Source of the DNA: Clostridiales bacterium
GTDB taxonomy: Bacteria; Bacillota; Clostridia; Oscillospirales; Oscillospiraceae
Direction of reading: 5' to 3'
DNA length: 64,000 nucleotides
Assembly: GCA_019423635.1 (NCBI GenBank)
Contig: JAHZBA010000011.1
Location: 1-64,000, forward strand
Below the pieces are notes generated by a model. The model saw only the letters and a list, made by a program, of their open reading frames with translations. It made no database searches and had not been told where the DNA came from. Within the stretch, counting starts at the first letter, position 1, and each line of letters begins with the position of its first letter. Below, one piece after another: positions 9,322-17,831 of the stretch. The translations under genes were made by a program, and so were the position numbers.

Positions 9322-10161
9322 TTATCGCTTCATCGCCGCCGTCAGGGTGACCCTGCCGGTGTCGTCCCACTCCTTCAGGATTCGCATGGCCTCCGCTGCG
9401 GCCAGGCAGGTCTTCTCCTCGCCGCCGTTGTCGCCCCACTTATCCAGAACCCGGTTGGAGATCACAGAGAGGATGCAGCCCATCCGCATCCCGTGGAGAT
9501 AGCCCACCACCAGCTGGCCGGAGGTCTCCATCTCGATGTTGGTCACCCCCGCCGTAGCAAGATCCGGCAGGATCTTCTCCGCAAAGGAGGGCCAGTAGCT
9601 CTTCCGGCCGTCCTCATAGAGGGGCCGTCCCTGCCCGATATAGAATGAGCCCACCGTGTAATCCAGGCCGATGCCGTAGCGGAAGCCCAGGTTCTCACAG
9701 GCCTGAATCAGGGCCATCACCACATAGGGGTTGGAAAAGGCCGGGAACTCCGGCTCAATATAGGTCGCAGAAGTGCCGTCCTTCCGGTAGCAGGCCACGG
9801 GGATAATCAGATCTCCCAGATCAAACTGGGGTACGATACAGCCCGTGGTGCCCACCCGGATACAGGTGTGAACACCCAGCGTATTCAGCTCATGGATGCA
9901 GATCTCGGAGCTGGGCCCGCCGATTCCCGTAGAGGTGGCCGCCAGCTCCATGCCCTTATAGGTGCCGGTCACGGTCTTATACTCCCGGTAGGAGGCAATC
10001 TCCCGGGCATTCTCCCAGTTCTTTGCAATCTTAAGCGCCCGCTCCGGCGCACCGGGAAGAATGACATATCCGGGCACATCCCCCTGCCTGAGCCGCAGAT
10101 GGTAGACGCCCTCGTTATCCGCCTTCGGCGCGGATGCTCTGTTGACCTTCTCTTCGTTCAT
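9322..10161 (-). CDS. Nucleoside phosphorylase (uridine phosphorylase family)
   Basis: 279 residues, NP-I family. Phosphorolysis of a nucleoside gives free base and (deoxy)ribose-1-phosphate, the substrate of the phosphopentomutase encoded upstream. Seen are GYVILPGAPERALKIA (phosphate site start), STGIGGPSSEICIHEL, IRVGTTGCIVP and NIEMETSGQLVVGYL, where Met-Glu-x-Glu-like residues bind ribose. Similarity to uridine phosphorylase is clear, but purine versus pyrimidine preference cannot be settled by eye. The neighbouring deaminase-type amidohydrolase suggests that purine nucleosides are also processed. Confidence 0.88.
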   Translation of the reverse strand: MNEEKVNRASAPKADNEGVYHLRLRQGDVPGYVILPGAPERALKIAKNWENAREIASYREYKTVTGTYKGMELAATSTGIGGPSSEICIHELNTLGVHTCIRVGTTGCIVPQFDLGDLIIPVACYRKDGTSATYIEPEFPAFSNPYVVMALIQACENLGFRYGIGLDYTVGSFYIGQGRPLYEDGRKSYWPSFAEKILPDLATAGVTNIEMETSGQLVVGYLHGMRMGCILSVISNRVLDKWGDNGGEEKTCLAAAEAMRILKEWDDTGRVTLTAAMKR

Positions 10162-10183
10162 CTTGATCCCTCCAATTTTGAGA

Positions 10184-10221
10184 GGAACCAGCCCACCCGC
10201 TGTTCCGAATAGGCTGGTTCC
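10184..10221 (-). terminator. Intercistronic hairpin between the BMP and phosphorylase genes
   Basis: Perfect 10-bp inverted repeat GGAACCAGCC / GGCTGGTTCC with an 18-base loop and no U-tract. It lies just after the highly expressed binding-protein gene, where it could protect mRNA 3' ends or partly terminate. Confidence 0.55.
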
Positions 10222-10257
10222 AAATCCTATACTCTCACTGCACTGCTCCGCCGTTTC

Positions 10258-11337
10258 TCAGCCGGCAATGGCCTCCCAGTTGGGCTCGGCAATGTTGTAA
10301 TCCACCGTGATCTCGCCGGACTTGACCTTGGTCTCGATCTCCTTGCCCGCCTCGATGACGGCGGCGAAGTCGGGAGCGGTCTCAGCGTACCTCTCATAGG
10401 TATCCCACTCCATGGTGTAGCCGCCCTCGGCCAGACCGTAGATGCTGTGCTCACCGCCCAGGTAATTGCCCTCCACCAGGGCCTTGATGGCGTCATAGCC
10501 CACGGCGCCGAAGTGGATGCCGATGATGCCGATGAAGCCCTGATAGGTATCCCAGTAGTCAGTGATCTCGCCGGAGGTCAGGATGTTGTTCTCCTTGGCG
10601 GCCTCCACCACGCCGGCGTTGGACGCGCCGGAGTCGTTCTGGATGAAATCACAGCCGTTGGCGATCATGGCCAGGGCCTTTTCCTTGGCGGTAGCGGGGT
10701 CACCGTAGCCGCCGGCGTAGGCAAACTCCACCCGGGCATCGGGGTTTGCGTCCTTCACGCCCACCATGAAGCCGTTGCCCTCGGCGTTGGGGCTGGGCTC
10801 CTCACCGCCGACCTGGATGCCCACCACATTGCTCTCGGTATACAGGCCGGCCATGTAACCGGCGATGTAGAAGGCCTGCTCACCGTGGAACTCGATGTCC
10901 CAGATGTTGGGATAGCTGACCTCGTCGGTGTTGATGGTCTGGAAGATGGCGCAGAACTTCACATCGGGATACTCCTGGGCCACGGCGATGGTGGCATCCG
11001 TCATATAGCCGAAGGTCGTCACGATCAGGTCATAGCCCTGCTGGCACATGGCACGAATGTCATCTTCAAAGGTGGCGGTATCGGATTCCAGCTTGTAGAC
11101 CTCCACGCCGAAATCCGCCGCCGCGCGGTCCGCACCCTCGGCCAGATCGTCCATGGAGCCCTTGTCGCCGAAGGGCTGGTTGACCACCAGAGCCACCTTC
11201 AGCTTCTCGCCGCCCTCTTCGGCGGGAGGGGGATTGTTGGTGTCGCCGTTGTTTTTGTCACCGCTGTTGCCGCCGCAGCCGGTGAGCAGGGCGGCCGTCA
11301 TCGCCAGTGCAAGCAGAATACTAACGATCTTTTTCAT
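10258..11337 (-). CDS. BMP-family nucleoside-binding lipoprotein
   Basis: 359 residues. The signal peptide and lipobox MKKIVSILLALAMTAALLTGCGG predict a lipoprotein anchored by the Cys near residue 21, followed by an Asn/Asp/Pro-rich linker. The mature part (KVALVVNQPFGDKGSMDDLAEGADRAAADFGVEV) matches the BMP/PnrA-like fold that binds purine or other nucleosides for ABC import. Typical motifs are VEFAYAGGYGDPATAKEKALAMIANGCDFIQNDSG and the C-terminal YDAIKALVEGNYLGGEH. It captures substrate for the permease/ATPase genes downstream. A hairpin at 10184-10221 follows. Confidence 0.92.
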   Translation of the reverse strand: MKKIVSILLALAMTAALLTGCGGNSGDKNNGDTNNPPPAEEGGEKLKVALVVNQPFGDKGSMDDLAEGADRAAADFGVEVYKLESDTATFEDDIRAMCQQGYDLIVTTFGYMTDATIAVAQEYPDVKFCAIFQTINTDEVSYPNIWDIEFHGEQAFYIAGYMAGLYTESNVVGIQVGGEEPSPNAEGNGFMVGVKDANPDARVEFAYAGGYGDPATAKEKALAMIANGCDFIQNDSGASNAGVVEAAKENNILTSGEITDYWDTYQGFIGIIGIHFGAVGYDAIKALVEGNYLGGEHSIYGLAEGGYTMEWDTYERYAETAPDFAAVIEAGKEIETKVKSGEITVDYNIAEPNWEAIAG

Positions 11338-11355
11338 GTAGAACCTCCAAAAAAA

Positions 11356-12672
11356 TTATTTGCGGGCAATTTTCTCCGATGCTCTCTGAACAGATGCCAT
11401 GATCTGTGCCGTATCCACCGTTTGAAGGACGCCGTCCGCCACAACCCTGTTTCCGCTCACAAAGACATCCGATACATCACTGCCGGTCGCACAAAATACC
11501 AGGCTGGATGTCACATTCTCGCACAGCCCCGTCCGAAGAGGGCGCATGTGCGGCCGGTCGGTCCGCACCAGGATGAAGTCCGCGGACTTCCCCTCCTCAA
11601 TGGTGCCGAACTCGGATTCCATTCCAAAGGCTCTTGCTCCGTTGATGGTCGCCATGTCCAGAATATCTGTGGTCTTCAGGCTGCGGATTCCGCTGTGAAT
11701 CGTGTGCAGCAACGCCATGCCCTTCATCTCCCGGAAGAGGTCATTGCTGTTGTTCCACATGGCGCCGTCCGTACCGAGACAGACCGTGACGCCCGCCCGC
11801 ACCATCTGGGGGATGGGGGCAATGCCGTCGGCGATCTTCATCTCGCACAGCGGGGTGTTGGCCACCTTGGTGCCGCTCTGGGCCAGCAGGTCAATCTCCT
11901 GTTCGCTGAGGTAGACCACATGGGACCCGATGGTCTCGCCGTCCAAAACCCCCAGCCGGTGGAGCAGCTCCACAGAGCCGCAGCCAAACCGCTCCCGGAT
12001 ACGGCGGATTCTCCAGTCGTTTTCCGCCAGGTGGAAGGTCTGCCGCAGGCCGCAGCGCCGGGTCTTGTCCTTGATCCGGACCAGCCGCTCCTCCTCAAAA
12101 TCCTCCTCGGAGATTCCCCCGGCCACGGCCAGCAGGCCCCGCTCCCGGCAGGCGTCCCGAAAGGCCGTCAGCTCCTGGTCCTCCAGAAGCAGGTCCGGCT
12201 TTGCAAAGTCCCGGCGGACATCCTCCGCCAGAGCGCCCCTGATGCCGGTCTCGCTCATGGCGTCCACGGACCGCCGTCCCAGGCCCCAGTACATATTCTC
12301 CATAAGGAAGGTGGTCCCGGACAGCAGCGCCTCGCAGTAGGTCAGCTGGCGGGAGGCATAGCGGTCGTCGTCGTCCAGCAGCGTATAGAACCAATTCGTA
12401 TCCGCAAACGCCTGATTCTGCTCCCAAAGGGTCAAATCGTCACCCATTCCCCGGGCCAGGGTCATATCCCCGTGGCAGTGGGCGTTGACCAGACCCGGCA
12501 TCAGAATCCGGTTCTCTCCGTCAATCCACAGCTCACACGCGCTCTTTTCAATCTTTCCCGGCGTCACCCAGGCAATCCGGCCGTCCTTCACGCCTACGGA
12601 GCCGAGAAACGGCTCATATCCGTTGGCCGCGGAGACAATCACCGCCTGGTGAATCCCGATGTCAAACCTCAT
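11356..12672 (-). CDS. Amidohydrolase, adenosine/MTA/SAH deaminase type
   Basis: 438 residues, metal-dependent TIM-barrel amidohydrolase of the MtaD/chlorohydrolase group. Metal ligands appear as NAHCHGDMTLARGMGDDLTLWEQ (HxH), TFHLAEN, GSHVVYLSEQEI and CLGTDGAMWNN. In the family these residues deaminate adenosine-like substrates (5'-methylthioadenosine, S-adenosylhomocysteine, adenosine). Within a nucleoside catabolic operon, adenosine to inosine before phosphorolysis is the obvious role; that specificity is inferred. It starts with an ATG 12 bases after the alcohol dehydrogenase gene. Confidence 0.82.
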   Translation of the reverse strand: MRFDIGIHQAVIVSAANGYEPFLGSVGVKDGRIAWVTPGKIEKSACELWIDGENRILMPGLVNAHCHGDMTLARGMGDDLTLWEQNQAFADTNWFYTLLDDDDRYASRQLTYCEALLSGTTFLMENMYWGLGRRSVDAMSETGIRGALAEDVRRDFAKPDLLLEDQELTAFRDACRERGLLAVAGGISEEDFEEERLVRIKDKTRRCGLRQTFHLAENDWRIRRIRERFGCGSVELLHRLGVLDGETIGSHVVYLSEQEIDLLAQSGTKVANTPLCEMKIADGIAPIPQMVRAGVTVCLGTDGAMWNNSNDLFREMKGMALLHTIHSGIRSLKTTDILDMATINGARAFGMESEFGTIEEGKSADFILVRTDRPHMRPLRTGLCENVTSSLVFCATGSDVSDVFVSGNRVVADGVLQTVDTAQIMASVQRASEKIARK

Positions 12673-12684
12673 GCCTCCGTCCCT

Positions 12685-13851
12685 TTACAAAGCGGCCCGG
12701 TAGATGGCCTCCACGTCCTCCACATTCAGGGGATGGAAGAAGCCCACGTCTCCATAGGCGCAGACCTGCCGGGCCATCAGAGGCACCCGTTCGTCGGTCT
12801 CCACGCCCACGTCGCCGAGCTTCCGGGGCCCGCCCAGGAAGTCGAAGAACAGCCGCATCTGGCGGATGCCCTCCCGGGCCGTGCGCATGGGGTCGTAGTA
12901 ATCCATCTCCACGCCGAAGACCCGGTTGGCAAACTGGGCGAACCGCTGCACGCTGTTTTCATCCAGTACATGCTCTGCCCAGTGGGGAAAGAGGATGGAC
13001 AGCGCGGCGCCGTGGACGGTGCCGTACTGGGCGGAGAGCTGGGCCGCCAGGGCGTGGGTGCCCCAATCCTGGTTCCGCCCCACCGCCAGCAGACCGTTGT
13101 GGGCCACAATGGAGGTCCACATGAACTCGGCCCGGATCACGGGGTCCCGGAGATTTTTCATGAGCTTGTGGGCGTTGGAGATGATGGATTTCATCACACC
13201 CTCGCACATGTAGTCCGTAAGATCCACATCCACGGAGGTGGAGAAGTACCGCTCCATCACGTGGGCAAACATATCAATGATGCCGCAGATGGTCTGCTTC
13301 TGGGGAATCCCCAGGGTCAGATCCGGATTCATCAGCGTAAAGGCCGGGCGGAGGCAGTCCGCCATGGTGTCCGCCGAGACGCCGCCGTTGTCCAGCACGC
13401 TGCCGTTGCTGGCCTCGCTGCCGGTGGCCGGCAGCGTCATGATGATGCCCACCGGCAAAGACTCCTGAGGAACGGCCTTGCGGCAGTAGAAGTCCCAGAA
13501 ATCGCCGTCGTACTTGGCCCCGATGCCCACGGCCTTGGCCGTGTCGATGACACTGCCGCCGCCGGCCGCCAGGATGCAGCCGATGCCCTCCTTGCGGACC
13601 ATCTCAATGCCCTGGTAGACCAGCTCCGCCTTGGGGTTGGGCCGGACGCCGGAGAGCTCGAACACCGTCAGCCCGGCCTCCTTCAAGGCCCCCGTCACCC
13701 GGTCATAGAGACCGGACTTGTAGGTGAACTCGTCACCGTAGTGGACGAACAGGACCTTATCGGAGTACCGCTTGACCTCCCGGCCGCAAAGCAGATCCGC
13801 ATCCTGTTCCAGAATGAATTTTGTGGGCGTATAGAACTCAAAGCTCTGCAT
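12685..13851 (-). CDS. Iron-containing alcohol dehydrogenase (BDH/YqhD type)
   Basis: 388 residues, group III NAD(P)-dependent dehydrogenase: nucleotide motif GCILAAGGGSVIDTAKAVG near residue 95, PATGSEASNGSVLDN, metal-binding DMFAHVMERYF, and DWGTHALAAQLSAQYGTVHGAALSIL with two His. I use the ATG at 13851, with AAGGGAG seven bases upstream; a GTG two codons earlier is possible. In the operon it follows deoB and deoC. DeoC splits deoxyribose-5-phosphate into glyceraldehyde-3-phosphate and acetaldehyde, so reduction of acetaldehyde to ethanol is the natural hypothesis. Other aldehydes remain possible. Confidence 0.88.
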   Translation of the reverse strand: MQSFEFYTPTKFILEQDADLLCGREVKRYSDKVLFVHYGDEFTYKSGLYDRVTGALKEAGLTVFELSGVRPNPKAELVYQGIEMVRKEGIGCILAAGGGSVIDTAKAVGIGAKYDGDFWDFYCRKAVPQESLPVGIIMTLPATGSEASNGSVLDNGGVSADTMADCLRPAFTLMNPDLTLGIPQKQTICGIIDMFAHVMERYFSTSVDVDLTDYMCEGVMKSIISNAHKLMKNLRDPVIRAEFMWTSIVAHNGLLAVGRNQDWGTHALAAQLSAQYGTVHGAALSILFPHWAEHVLDENSVQRFAQFANRVFGVEMDYYDPMRTAREGIRQMRLFFDFLGGPRKLGDVGVETDERVPLMARQVCAYGDVGFFHPLNVEDVEAIYRAAL

Positions 13852-13872
13852 ATGCACGCTCCCTTTCTGTTC

Positions 13873-15039
13873 TCACGGTTTGATGCTGTCCAGAAACGAC
13901 TCCCCGGCGGGAAAATGCAGCCCGAAGTAGGCCGAGGCCGTGGCCGCGATGTCCGCGAACGTCTCCCGGACGCCCAGGTTGACGCCCTGCCGCACCTGGG
14001 GACCGCAAACCAGCAGCGGGATATACTCCCGGGTGTGGTCCGTGCCCGGCGTGGTGGGATCGCAGCCGTGGTCCGCGGTAATCAGGAGGATGTCGTCCTC
14101 CCGGAGACCGGAGAGGATCTCCGGCAGCTTTTCATCAAAATACTCCAGCGCGGCACCGTAGCCCTGCGGATTGTTCCGGTGTCCGTACAGCATATCGAAG
14201 TCCACCAGATTCACAAAGAGCAGTCCGTCGAACTCCCGCTTGTGCAGATAGTCGATGGTGGCCGCAATCCCGTCGTGATTATTCTTGGTGTGATTGACCT
14301 CCGTGATTCCCCGGCGGTTGAAAATATCCTCAATCTTCCCCACCGCGATCACGTCTTTTCCGTTCTCCTTGAGCTGATCCAGCAGCGTGTAGCCGGGAGG
14401 GTCCACGGAGAAATCCTTGCGGTTCTCCGTCCGGGTATACTTCCCGTCTCCGCCCACGAAGGGCCGGCAGATGATCCGGCTCACCGTGTCGTCTCCGCTC
14501 ATGAGCTCCCGGGCAATCCGGCAGATCTCATACTGCCGCTCCAGCGGGATGACCTCCTCGTGCATGGCAATCTGCATGAGGCTGTCCGCCGAGAGGTAGA
14601 CGATGGGGTACCCCGTGCGGACGTGCTCGTCTCCCAGCACCTGGATGATCTCCGTGCCGGAGGCCGGGTAGTTGCCGATCACCTTCGTGCCGATCCGCCG
14701 CTCCAGCTCCTGAATGATCCGGTCCGGGAAGTGCTCCCCGAACACCCGGAAGGGCGTTTCCACCACCAGCCCGGCAATCTCAAAATGGCCGTTGGTGGTG
14801 TCCTTGGCCTTGGCCCGCTCGGCGCACTTTCCGTAGCAGCCTTTCGGCTGCGCTGTGCCGGGCAGCCCCAGGCCGTCGATGTTGTAGAGCCCCAGCTCCA
14901 CCAGATGGGGAATTCTCAGCTCTCCCACGGCCTCCTTGACATGCTTCAGCGTAAAGGCGCCCTGATCGCCGAAAGCGGCGGCATCCGGCAGCTCCCCCAC
15001 GCCGCAGCTGTCCAGAACAATGATGGTAAATCTTCCCAT
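13873..15039 (-). CDS. deoB: Phosphopentomutase
   Basis: 388 residues, alkaline-phosphatase superfamily. It converts (deoxy)ribose-1-phosphate to the 5-phosphate, the step between nucleoside phosphorylase and DeoC. Signatures are IIVLDSCGVGELPDAAAFGDQGA at the N-terminus (metal site), NGHFEIAGL, YLSADSLMQIAMHEE, LFVNLVDFDMLYGHR and LLITADHGCDPTTPGTDHTREYIPLL near the C-terminus (metal ligands). The length is normal for the family. It sits eight bases after the VOC gene and 21 bases before the alcohol dehydrogenase start, inside the operon. Confidence 0.95.
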   Translation of the reverse strand: MGRFTIIVLDSCGVGELPDAAAFGDQGAFTLKHVKEAVGELRIPHLVELGLYNIDGLGLPGTAQPKGCYGKCAERAKAKDTTNGHFEIAGLVVETPFRVFGEHFPDRIIQELERRIGTKVIGNYPASGTEIIQVLGDEHVRTGYPIVYLSADSLMQIAMHEEVIPLERQYEICRIARELMSGDDTVSRIICRPFVGGDGKYTRTENRKDFSVDPPGYTLLDQLKENGKDVIAVGKIEDIFNRRGITEVNHTKNNHDGIAATIDYLHKREFDGLLFVNLVDFDMLYGHRNNPQGYGAALEYFDEKLPEILSGLREDDILLITADHGCDPTTPGTDHTREYIPLLVCGPQVRQGVNLGVRETFADIAATASAYFGLHFPAGESFLDSIKP

Positions 15040-15047
15040 GGCACGCC

Positions 15048-15485
15048 TCAGAGCAGTCCTGGGCCGTTGCCCTCTTCCCAGGCAAAGACCTCCCAGATGT
15101 TCTTCTCATAGTCCAGGAAGTACGCCGCCCGGGAGCCGAAGGGATAGGTGGTGGGCTTTTGGAAGCACTCTACGCCGTTGGCGGTCAGCTCCTCGTAGAT
15201 GGCGTCCACATCCCCCAGCTCCGGCACCTTCACCGCCAGCATGAAGTGGTGGCCGTAGGGGCCCAGGTGTTCATCCCCCATGGCCTCAATCACGCCGTCC
15301 TTCTGCCACAGGGTAACCGCCGTGCCCTGGAAATCGAACTGGGCGTAGTTGGCGTGCTCCGGGTCCGGCTGCAGGCGGATCACCTTGAACCCGAATTTCT
15401 CCGTGTAAAACTTCAGGCTGCCCCAGAAGTCGTCTACAAAAAGGCAGATGTCATTCAGCTTTGTCAGCTTTTCCAAACTGCTCAT
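15048..15485 (-). CDS. VOC-superfamily (glyoxalase-like) protein
   Basis: 145 residues with the paired beta-alpha-beta-beta-beta pattern of the VOC fold. N-terminal strand KLNDICLFVDDFWGSLKFYTEKFGFKVI, middle YAQFDFQGTAVTLWQ, then HHFMLAVKVPELGDVDAIYEELTANGV and YFLDYEKNIWEVFAWE. Candidate metal ligands are His and Glu residues in HHFML and WEVFAW. Its reaction is unknown. Being between deoB and the transaldolase-family gene, it may act on a sugar-phosphate or on a reactive carbonyl made in the pathway. Confidence 0.8.
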   Translation of the reverse strand: MSSLEKLTKLNDICLFVDDFWGSLKFYTEKFGFKVIRLQPDPEHANYAQFDFQGTAVTLWQKDGVIEAMGDEHLGPYGHHFMLAVKVPELGDVDAIYEELTANGVECFQKPTTYPFGSRAAYFLDYEKNIWEVFAWEEGNGPGLL

Positions 15486-15504
15486 GTCCGCTCCTTTGCT
15501 GCGC

Positions 15505-16827
15505 TCAGCGCTTGTCCGCCGTGTTGTTCACCGCGTTCATGAATCTCCTCTGGTAAGTAATGATCTGGGGAGAGGCGGTGTACTGGGCCAGGTAGATGGG
15601 CTCCGTGGTAATCACGATCTTGTCCAGCACATCCTGGAACTCCTCCTCCGCCAGCAGCTTATCCAGCTCCGGATACTGCCGGGAGCCCGCAATGGAGCAG
15701 ATAATCAGGCGGGTGTTCTCCAGGTTGCAGTCCTTGAGCATCCGCAGGTTGTGGCGGACGCCGTCCATGCCGTCAAAGCCCCGGCAGTTGTTGAAGTCCC
15801 GGTAGGTCAGCGTCTCCCGGGCCAGCTTCTCCACCTCGGCAAGGTCCAGCTCCGCCTCGCTCTTGGGCAGGAAGTCCACGTCCACAAAGTAGCTGCGCAG
15901 GGTCCTGAGGAACTGGAGGTCCCGGGTGGCATCAAAGGCGCTGAGCATTCCGGCCACATAAGTGCTGGTCATCATGCGCTTGTTGATAAAGCTGTTGATG
16001 AAGTAGGGCCGGGCCTGGAGGGCCATGCCGGTCTGCCAGGGCTCGAACATCAGCGTGTAGTTTACCCGGTAGCCGTGCTCCTGAAGGGCCAGCGCCAGAT
16101 TGTGGCCGTAAAAATAGTCCTCAGTCTTGGCCTGGTCATAGCGGATGGGGAACTTCTTGTCGCCCTCGATCAGGGTGTGGACATTTTTGCCGTTCACCGG
16201 GCCCGTGTGGGGCACCTTGATGACCACGCGGTACTCCGAGAGCATCTCCTTGAACCGGGCGGCCTCCTCCAGGATCTCGCTGAGGTCCGCAAAGGGGTTG
16301 TTCAGCTCAATGCTGATGTCGCAGCCGGGCCCGAGAATCCGGCCGATCTCCTGCATCACCTCGTCGCGGTTTTTGTACTTGTTGCCCACGTTCTCCTTGG
16401 GATCGTTGATGAACAGGTCATAGATGATGCCGGGGTTGCAGGTGAGGTTGCCGATCAGATTCTTGATGGGCTCGATCTCATAGGGGTTGGCGGAGTCCGC
16501 GGAGAAGATGAACTTGGTGGGGCGCTTTTGGCCGTTCTTATCGTAGTTGATATCCCGCTTGAGGTCGATCAGCAGCTCATGGTTCTGCCCCATGAGGTAC
16601 TCCACCCGGAAGCCCGCCGGCGTCTCCCCTGCGGGAACCTTGAAGTAGTCAATGACCTTCCTGAACTCCTTGGTCACGCCGATAAACTTCACCGCCTGGG
16701 AGAGAAACCGAAACTCGTCAAAGCTGACCTCCTTGTCCAGGGCCCGCATGGCATAGCTCTCGTCGCCGGGAATCAGCTTGACGTTCTCGCCCAGCAGGGC
16801 CTGGAGGTTAAAATGGATGGTATTCAA
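15505..16827 (-). CDS. Divergent transaldolase-family protein
   Basis: 440 residues. It is not a close match to standard transaldolase but keeps its landmarks: FSADSANPYEIEPI (Asp111) and GNLTCNPGI (Asn131-Pro132), like the D-T-A-N ... T-T-N-P pattern of TalA/F6P aldolase; VVIKVPHTG (Lys204), where the Schiff-base Lys lies; and HGYRVNYTLMFEPWQTGMALQARPYFINSF, like N-x-T-L-x-F-S..QA. It has about 105 extra N-terminal residues and is longer than any usual TAL. TTG start at 16827 with AGGAAGGAACGAT upstream; no better start seen. Set between deoC and the VOC gene with a split transketolase in the same operon, it could supply the transaldolase step or a specialised aldol cleavage. Confidence 0.7.
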   Translation of the reverse strand: MNTIHFNLQALLGENVKLIPGDESYAMRALDKEVSFDEFRFLSQAVKFIGVTKEFRKVIDYFKVPAGETPAGFRVEYLMGQNHELLIDLKRDINYDKNGQKRPTKFIFSADSANPYEIEPIKNLIGNLTCNPGIIYDLFINDPKENVGNKYKNRDEVMQEIGRILGPGCDISIELNNPFADLSEILEEAARFKEMLSEYRVVIKVPHTGPVNGKNVHTLIEGDKKFPIRYDQAKTEDYFYGHNLALALQEHGYRVNYTLMFEPWQTGMALQARPYFINSFINKRMMTSTYVAGMLSAFDATRDLQFLRTLRSYFVDVDFLPKSEAELDLAEVEKLARETLTYRDFNNCRGFDGMDGVRHNLRMLKDCNLENTRLIICSIAGSRQYPELDKLLAEEEFQDVLDKIVITTEPIYLAQYTASPQIITYQRRFMNAVNNTADKR

Positions 16828-16862
16828 ATCGTTCCTTCCTTTCCTCTGTCTCGCCGCAGAAA

Positions 16863-17552
16863 TTACAGGGTCGCCAGATAGGCCCTGTACTGCTCCACCA
16901 CCTTGCCGGCGCTCCGGGTGCCGATCAGGCTGACGCCCATGTGATCGAACATGAACATGGCGGCGGCCAGAGTGAAGGTGCGGGGCACGCCGGAGACCTT
17001 GATCTTCGTGTCGCCGGAGAGGTTGTCCTTCATAATCTGGACCTGATTCATATCCGGGAACGCCTGGCTGCCGGTGGCCGTTTTGACATAGGTAATGCCG
17101 TGCTCGCAGCAGATCTTGGTCAGTGTTGCAATCTCCTCATCCGTGAGGAAACCCACCTCGAAAATCAGCTTGCTGTCCGCCTTGGCCTCCCGGCACATGT
17201 CGGCGAAGGTCTTCACCTCGTCGTGAACCAGGGCCAGGTTGCCGTCCTTCAGGGCGCCGACATTGATGACCATGTCGCAGGCGCCGCAGCCGGCCTTCAG
17301 CATCTCCTCCAGCTCCAAATACTTCACCTTGCTGATGGCGGTTCCGTAGGGGAAGCCAATCACCGCGCTGTAAGGCACGCCGGTGCCGGCCAGCTCTTTT
17401 TTCGCAGTCTCAATCCAGCAGCTGTTGACATTGATGGAGTTCACCTGGTATTTCGCGGCGGTGGCGCAGGCCGCTTTTACATCGTTCTCCTGCACGTTGG
17501 GCGCAAGCAGGGCCAGGTCAAAGTGCTTTGCAAATTCCTGAACTGTGAGCAT
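16863..17552 (-). CDS. deoC: Deoxyribose-phosphate aldolase
   Basis: 229 residues, class I aldolase: 2-deoxyribose-5-phosphate to glyceraldehyde-3-phosphate and acetaldehyde. Seen are INVNSCWIETAKKEL, VIGFPYGTAISKVKYLELEEML, GACDMVINVGALKDG (proton-relay Asp), ITYVKTATG (Schiff-base Lys) and KIKVSGVPRTF (second Lys). The ATG at 17552 has GGGAGGT nine bases upstream and is preferred over the in-frame TTG at 17570. It is the first gene of the nucleoside operon, behind the promoter at 17589-17617. Confidence 0.93.
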   Translation of the reverse strand: MLTVQEFAKHFDLALLAPNVQENDVKAACATAAKYQVNSINVNSCWIETAKKELAGTGVPYSAVIGFPYGTAISKVKYLELEEMLKAGCGACDMVINVGALKDGNLALVHDEVKTFADMCREAKADSKLIFEVGFLTDEEIATLTKICCEHGITYVKTATGSQAFPDMNQVQIMKDNLSGDTKIKVSGVPRTFTLAAAMFMFDHMGVSLIGTRSAGKVVEQYRAYLATL

Positions 17553-17588
17553 CTGAATCGTACCTCCCAATGAAATTTTGGTGTCCCC

Positions 17589-17617
17589 ATATTAACATCA
17601 TTTCCTACTCGTGTCAA
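17589..17617 (-). promoter_or_regulatory. Promoter of the nucleoside operon, with possible operator
   Basis: Minus strand TTGACA (17612-17617), 17-bp spacer, TAATAT (17589-17594): close to consensus sigma-A. Upstream, at about 17624-17645, plus-strand TTTC repeats (TTTCGTTATTTCTATTTC) resemble direct-repeat operators of DeoR-family repressors; that part is inference. Confidence 0.8.
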
Positions 17618-17831
17618 CATAATTTTCGTTATTTCTATTTCTTTTTTTATTAAATTATCTTTTTTATCAAATTATTTTGAAACTTTTACTTCCGGTTGGA
17701 ATTGTCTGCCCGGCGCGCAAACGATTACTCCTCCGATCTCCGAAAATTTCCTCTTCCATTTTTCCGCATTTCCCCGCCGGACGCATTCCCTGCATTTCAT
17801 GATCCCTCCCGCCCCATTCGTCACAAGCCCC

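Noticed and set aside
10447..15111. 1554-residue open frame on the plus strand
   Set aside because: Lies antisense to five well-supported genes (BMP, amidohydrolase, Fe-ADH, deoB); composition is His/Gly/Arg/Val-biased and shows no family motif. It results from high third-position GC.
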